Source of the DNA: Nocardioidaceae bacterium
GTDB taxonomy: Bacteria > Actinomycetota > Actinomycetes > Propionibacteriales > Nocardioidaceae
NCBI GenBank assembly: GCA_029266455.1
Contig: JAQSWV010000005.1
Coordinates: forward strand, 18,271 to 82,270
Reading direction: 5' to 3'
DNA length: 64,000 nucleotides
Below the pieces are notes generated by a model. It saw nothing but the letters and a program-made list of their open reading frames with translations. It was not told the DNA's origin and made no database searches. Positions 61,403 to 64,000 of this stretch are shown here, piece by piece; within the stretch, counting starts at the first letter, position 1; each line of letters begins with the position of its first letter. The position numbers and the translations under genes were made by a program.

Positions 61403-62443
61403 GTGCGCGAGCTGGTCGTCTTCTCCGGCACCGCCCATCCCGACCTGTCCCGCCGGATCTGCTCGGGTCTCGGGGTCCCCCTGGACCCCGTCGATGTGAC
61501 CCGGTTCAGCAACGACTGCCTCCAGGTCCAGCTCCGGGCGAACTGCCGACAGCGCGACGTGTACGTGATCCAGCCGCTGGTCCCGCCCACGCAGGAGCAC
61601 CTGATGGAGCTGCTGCTGATGATCGACGCCGCCCGCGGCGCCTCGGCGGCGCAGGTCACCGCGGTCATCCCGCACTACGCGTACGCGCGGTCGGACAAGA
61701 AGGACGCCTCCCGCATCTCCTTCGGCGGACGCCTCGTCGCCGACATGATCGTCGCCGCGGGCGCCGACAAGGTGCTCACCATGACCCTCCACGCCCCTCA
61801 GGTGCACGGCTTCTTCTCCGTCCCGGTCGACCATCTCACCGCCATCGGCGAGCTGGCTGACCACTTCCGGGGCTACGCCGAGCTCGGCAACACCGTCGTG
61901 GTCTCGCCCGACCTCGGCAACGCGAAGACCGCCACCCAGTTCGCCCGGCTGCTGGGGCTGCCGGTCGCCGCTGGCAGCAAGCAACGGCTCGCCGACGACC
62001 GGGTGGTGATCGACGCGATCGTGGGCGACGTGGCGGGCCGGCGCGCCATCGTTCTCGATGACGAGATCGCCACCGGCGGGTCCATTGTCGAGCTGCTCGA
62101 CCGCCTCGCTGTCGAGGGCTGCCGCGAGGCGGCGGTGGCGTGCACCCACGGGTTGTTCACCGGGAAGGCCCAGCAGCGGCTGAGCGCCCACCCCGCGATC
62201 ACCGAGGTGGTCACCACGGACACGGTCCCGCCGCCGACGGGCTGGCCGGAGCTGCGGGTGCGTTCCGTGGCCGGGCTGTTCGCCGAGGCGATCGGTCGCA
62301 TCCATGAGGGCACCTCCGTCAGCAGCCTCTTCGACGGGGTCGATCCGACCCTCGGGCCACCGCAGGGCCGGCTCCCCTTCGACGAGCAGGCGATCGAGAG
62401 CGGGATCGGCGGCTGGGCCCCTCCGGGCTCGCTGACGCCGTGA
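61403..62443 (+). CDS. Ribose-phosphate pyrophosphokinase (PRPP synthetase) homologue
   Basis: A 346-residue protein from GTG 61403. It has a flexible loop HYAYARSDKKDASRISFGGRLVADMI, the ribose-phosphate loop VSPDLGNAKTATQFARLLGLPVA and the PRPP loop VLDDEIATGGSIVELLDRLA. The standard loops read DMIDTGGT and RQDRK in classical Prs, so the active site is partly divergent, and there is a ~30-residue C-terminal extension ending GGWAPPGSLTP. Another canonical prs is normal near glmU in actinobacteria and would lie outside this window. This could be a specialised or secondary PRPP synthetase. Confidence 0.9.
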   Translation: MRELVVFSGTAHPDLSRRICSGLGVPLDPVDVTRFSNDCLQVQLRANCRQRDVYVIQPLVPPTQEHLMELLLMIDAARGASAAQVTAVIPHYAYARSDKKDASRISFGGRLVADMIVAAGADKVLTMTLHAPQVHGFFSVPVDHLTAIGELADHFRGYAELGNTVVVSPDLGNAKTATQFARLLGLPVAAGSKQRLADDRVVIDAIVGDVAGRRAIVLDDEIATGGSIVELLDRLAVEGCREAAVACTHGLFTGKAQQRLSAHPAITEVVTTDTVPPPTGWPELRVRSVAGLFAEAIGRIHEGTSVSSLFDGVDPTLGPPQGRLPFDEQAIESGIGGWAPPGSLTP

Positions 62444-62509
62444 CCGGCGCCCTGCGACGGTCCGCGTGCGGTGCGGTGCCGGTCCGCGGGGGAGGTCGGC
62501 CGTACGCTC

Positions 62510-63328
62510 GTGCCCGTGGTGGACGCACCTCTGGGCATCTTCGACTCCGGGTTCGGCGGGTTGACCGTCGTGCGTGCCGTCCTCGACCAGCTGCCGCACG
62601 AGCCGGTGCTCTACCTGGGCGACACCGCCCGGCAGCCGTACGGCCCGCAGCCGCTCGCCGACGTCCGTGAGTTCGCCCTGGAGTGCCTGGACCACCTGGT
62701 CGCCCAAGGCGTCAAGGCGCTGGTGATCGCGTGCAACTCCGCCAGCGCCGCGGTGTTGCGAGATGCCCGACAGCGCTACGACGTGCCCGTGGTCGAAGTC
62801 ATCCTCCCGGCGGTGCGCAGGGCGGTGGCGGCGACGCGCTCGGGACGGGTCGGTGTCATCTGCACCCGCGCGACCGCTGAGTCGATGGCCTACGACGACG
62901 CCTTCGCCGCTGCTCCGCACATGGAGCTGCACACCCGGGCGTGTCCGCTGTTCGTGGACTTCGTGGAGGACGGGGTGACCGGCGGGCCCGAGCTGCTCGC
63001 GGCGGCGCACGACTACCTCGACCCGCTGGTCGAAGCGCGGGTCGACACCCTCGTGCTCGGATGCACCCATTACCCACTGCTTGCGGGGATGATCGCCTAC
63101 GTGATGGGCGACGAGGTCACCCTGGTGTCGAGCGCCGACGAGACCGCGAAGGACGTCTACCGCGTGCTGGTCCGCGAGGGGCTCGGCCGCGACCCGCAGC
63201 TGCCGCCGCCCGTGCACCACTTCCTCACCACCGGCCGACCGTCCCAGTTCCGAGAGGTGGGGCGGCGCTTCCTCGGCCCGGAGCTCGAGGACGTGCACCA
63301 GTTCTCGTGGCTGGAGGCCGTCCGATGA
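62510..63328 (+). CDS. murI: Glutamate racemase
   Basis: A 272-residue enzyme; GTG 62510 follows GGAGGT by 14 bases, and GTG 62516 or 62519 are alternatives. Family parts: [40 protein letters not shown], the first catalytic cysteine in [35 protein letters not shown] and the second in [20 protein letters not shown]. It makes D-glutamate for peptidoglycan. It is followed after 19 bp by the MBL-fold gene, an order common in actinobacteria. Confidence 0.96.
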   Translation: MPVVDAPLGIFDSGFGGLTVVRAVLDQLPHEPVLYLGDTARQPYGPQPLADVREFALECLDHLVAQGVKALVIACNSASAAVLRDARQRYDVPVVEVILPAVRRAVAATRSGRVGVICTRATAESMAYDDAFAAAPHMELHTRACPLFVDFVEDGVTGGPELLAAAHDYLDPLVEARVDTLVLGCTHYPLLAGMIAYVMGDEVTLVSSADETAKDVYRVLVREGLGRDPQLPPPVHHFLTTGRPSQFREVGRRFLGPELEDVHQFSWLEAVR

Positions 63329-63347
63329 GCAGCGTGGGAGTGCGCTC

Positions 63348-64000
63348 ATGAGGCTGACCGTGGTCGGGTGCTCGGGGTCGTACCCGGGACCCGACTCGCC
63401 CGCGAGCTGCTACCTGGTGCAGGCCGACCACCGGGGCCGGACGTACTCGCTGGTCATGGACCTCGGCAACGGGGCGCTCGGTGCGCTGCAGCGCTACGTC
63501 GACCTGGCCGAGGTCGACGCGGTGGCACTCAGCCATCTGCACGTCGACCACTGCATCGACCTGACCTCGTACTACGTCGTGCGCACCTACCGTCCCGAGG
63601 GGCCGCTGCCCGCCCTGCCCGTGTATGCACCCGCGGGCGCCTCGGCGAGGGTCGCGGCTGCTTCGGGCTTCTCGGACTGCTCCGGCGTCGACAAGGTCTT
63701 CGACTTCCATGAGTGGGAGCCGGAGCACCCGATGCGGATGGGGCCGTTCACGGTGACCTCGACGCGCGTGTTGCATCCCGTGGATGCCTACGCGATGCGG
63801 ATCGAGCAGGACGGCAGGGCGCTGGTCTACTCCGGCGACTCCGGCCCGTCGTCGGCGCTGGCCGCACTGGCCCGGAACGCCGATCTGTTCGTGTGCGAGG
63901 CCGCCTTCCTCGAGGGGGAGGACAACCCGCCCGACATGCACCTGACCGGCGGCGACGCCGGCCGGCACGCGGCCCGCGGCGACGTGCGGCGGCTGCTTCT
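63348..64000 (+). CDS. MBL-fold metal-dependent hydrolase (3' end beyond window)
   Basis: An open frame of 217 codons from ATG 63348 runs off the window end. The beta-lactamase-fold motifs MRLTVVGCSGSYPGPDSPASCYLVQ, MDLGNGALGALQRY, the zinc motif SHLHVDHCIDL (HxHxDH), the histidine of VLHPVDAYAMRI, the SGDSGPS region and MHLTGGDAGRHAA are seen. It resembles RNase Z/phosphodiesterase-type members conserved between murI and rph-rdgB in actinobacteria. The substrate is not known. Confidence 0.92.
   Translation, partial: MRLTVVGCSGSYPGPDSPASCYLVQADHRGRTYSLVMDLGNGALGALQRYVDLAEVDAVALSHLHVDHCIDLTSYYVVRTYRPEGPLPALPVYAPAGASARVAAASGFSDCSGVDKVFDFHEWEPEHPMRMGPFTVTSTRVLHPVDAYAMRIEQDGRALVYSGDSGPSSALAALARNADLFVCEAAFLEGEDNPPDMHLTGGDAGRHAARGDVRRLL

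Overview
The window is a high-G+C actinobacterial chromosome segment. Gene content and order point to the order Propionibacteriales, and a Nocardioides-like organism is the best guess; this is inferred from content alone. Supporting signs are GTG starts throughout, 4-bp ATGA overlaps inside operons, an actinobacterial tmRNA tag (AKAERTNFALAA), and actinobacterial neighbourhoods such as ftsE-ftsX-M23-smpB-ssrA, clpS-DUF2017-JAMM-cysO-cysM and murI-MBL hydrolase.

Layout. 1-2.2 kb: a divergent TetR regulator and DrrAB-type exporter with paired operators. 2.4-4.0 kb: ftsE-ftsX. About 4.0-10.7 kb: an island that splits ftsX from its usual partner, an M23 peptidoglycan hydrolase. It holds a frameshifted tyrosine integrase, two small genes, a secreted M43 protease, a shattered HK97-type phage capsid gene, a frameshifted IS481-type transposase and two small intact genes. 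10.8-18.4 kb: M23 hydrolase, smpB, a DUF222/HNH-like protein, ssrA (tmRNA), a GGDEF-EAL protein, an eRF1/Vms1-like protein and a small membrane protein. 18.4-24.6 kb: trpB2 with a ring-cleaving dioxygenase, a GAF histidine kinase and response regulator, hemerythrin, PCMT and YjbQ. 24.6-36.1 kb: MoxR-like AAA and VWA pair, a secreted sugar dehydrogenase, an SDR, a c-di-AMP riboswitch in front of an NlpC/P60 hydrolase, malic enzyme, YqgE, DUF3039, a second M43 protease and an MFS exporter.

36.1-41.6 kb: a compact operon of an ECF-like sigma factor, a small two-part protein, a subtilisin-like protease and a TPR-CHAT protease. This is the most promising under-described system here. Two unrelated protease families sit in one transcription unit with a transcription factor, which suggests a protease-gated response. 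41.6-47.5 kb: tyrosine catabolism (Lrp regulator, HPPD, fumarylacetoacetase, homogentisate dioxygenase) with an M1 peptidase embedded. 47.5-53.2 kb: a carbohydrate ABC importer without its ATPase, a PfkB kinase and a divergent GH4 glycosidase. 53.3-57.7 kb: NAD salvage (pncA, pncB), a flavoprotein disulfide reductase, clpS and DUF2017. 57.7-64 kb: the CysO-dependent cysteine pathway, a GH43-like beta-propeller protein, SRPBCC, a PRPP synthetase homologue, murI and a metallo-beta-lactamase-fold hydrolase cut by the window end.

Genes outside the island read through without frameshifts. The broken frames inside it are therefore more likely real decay than poor sequence. Starts were chosen from ribosome-binding sites, operon overlaps and expected family lengths, and several GTG starts remain ambiguous.
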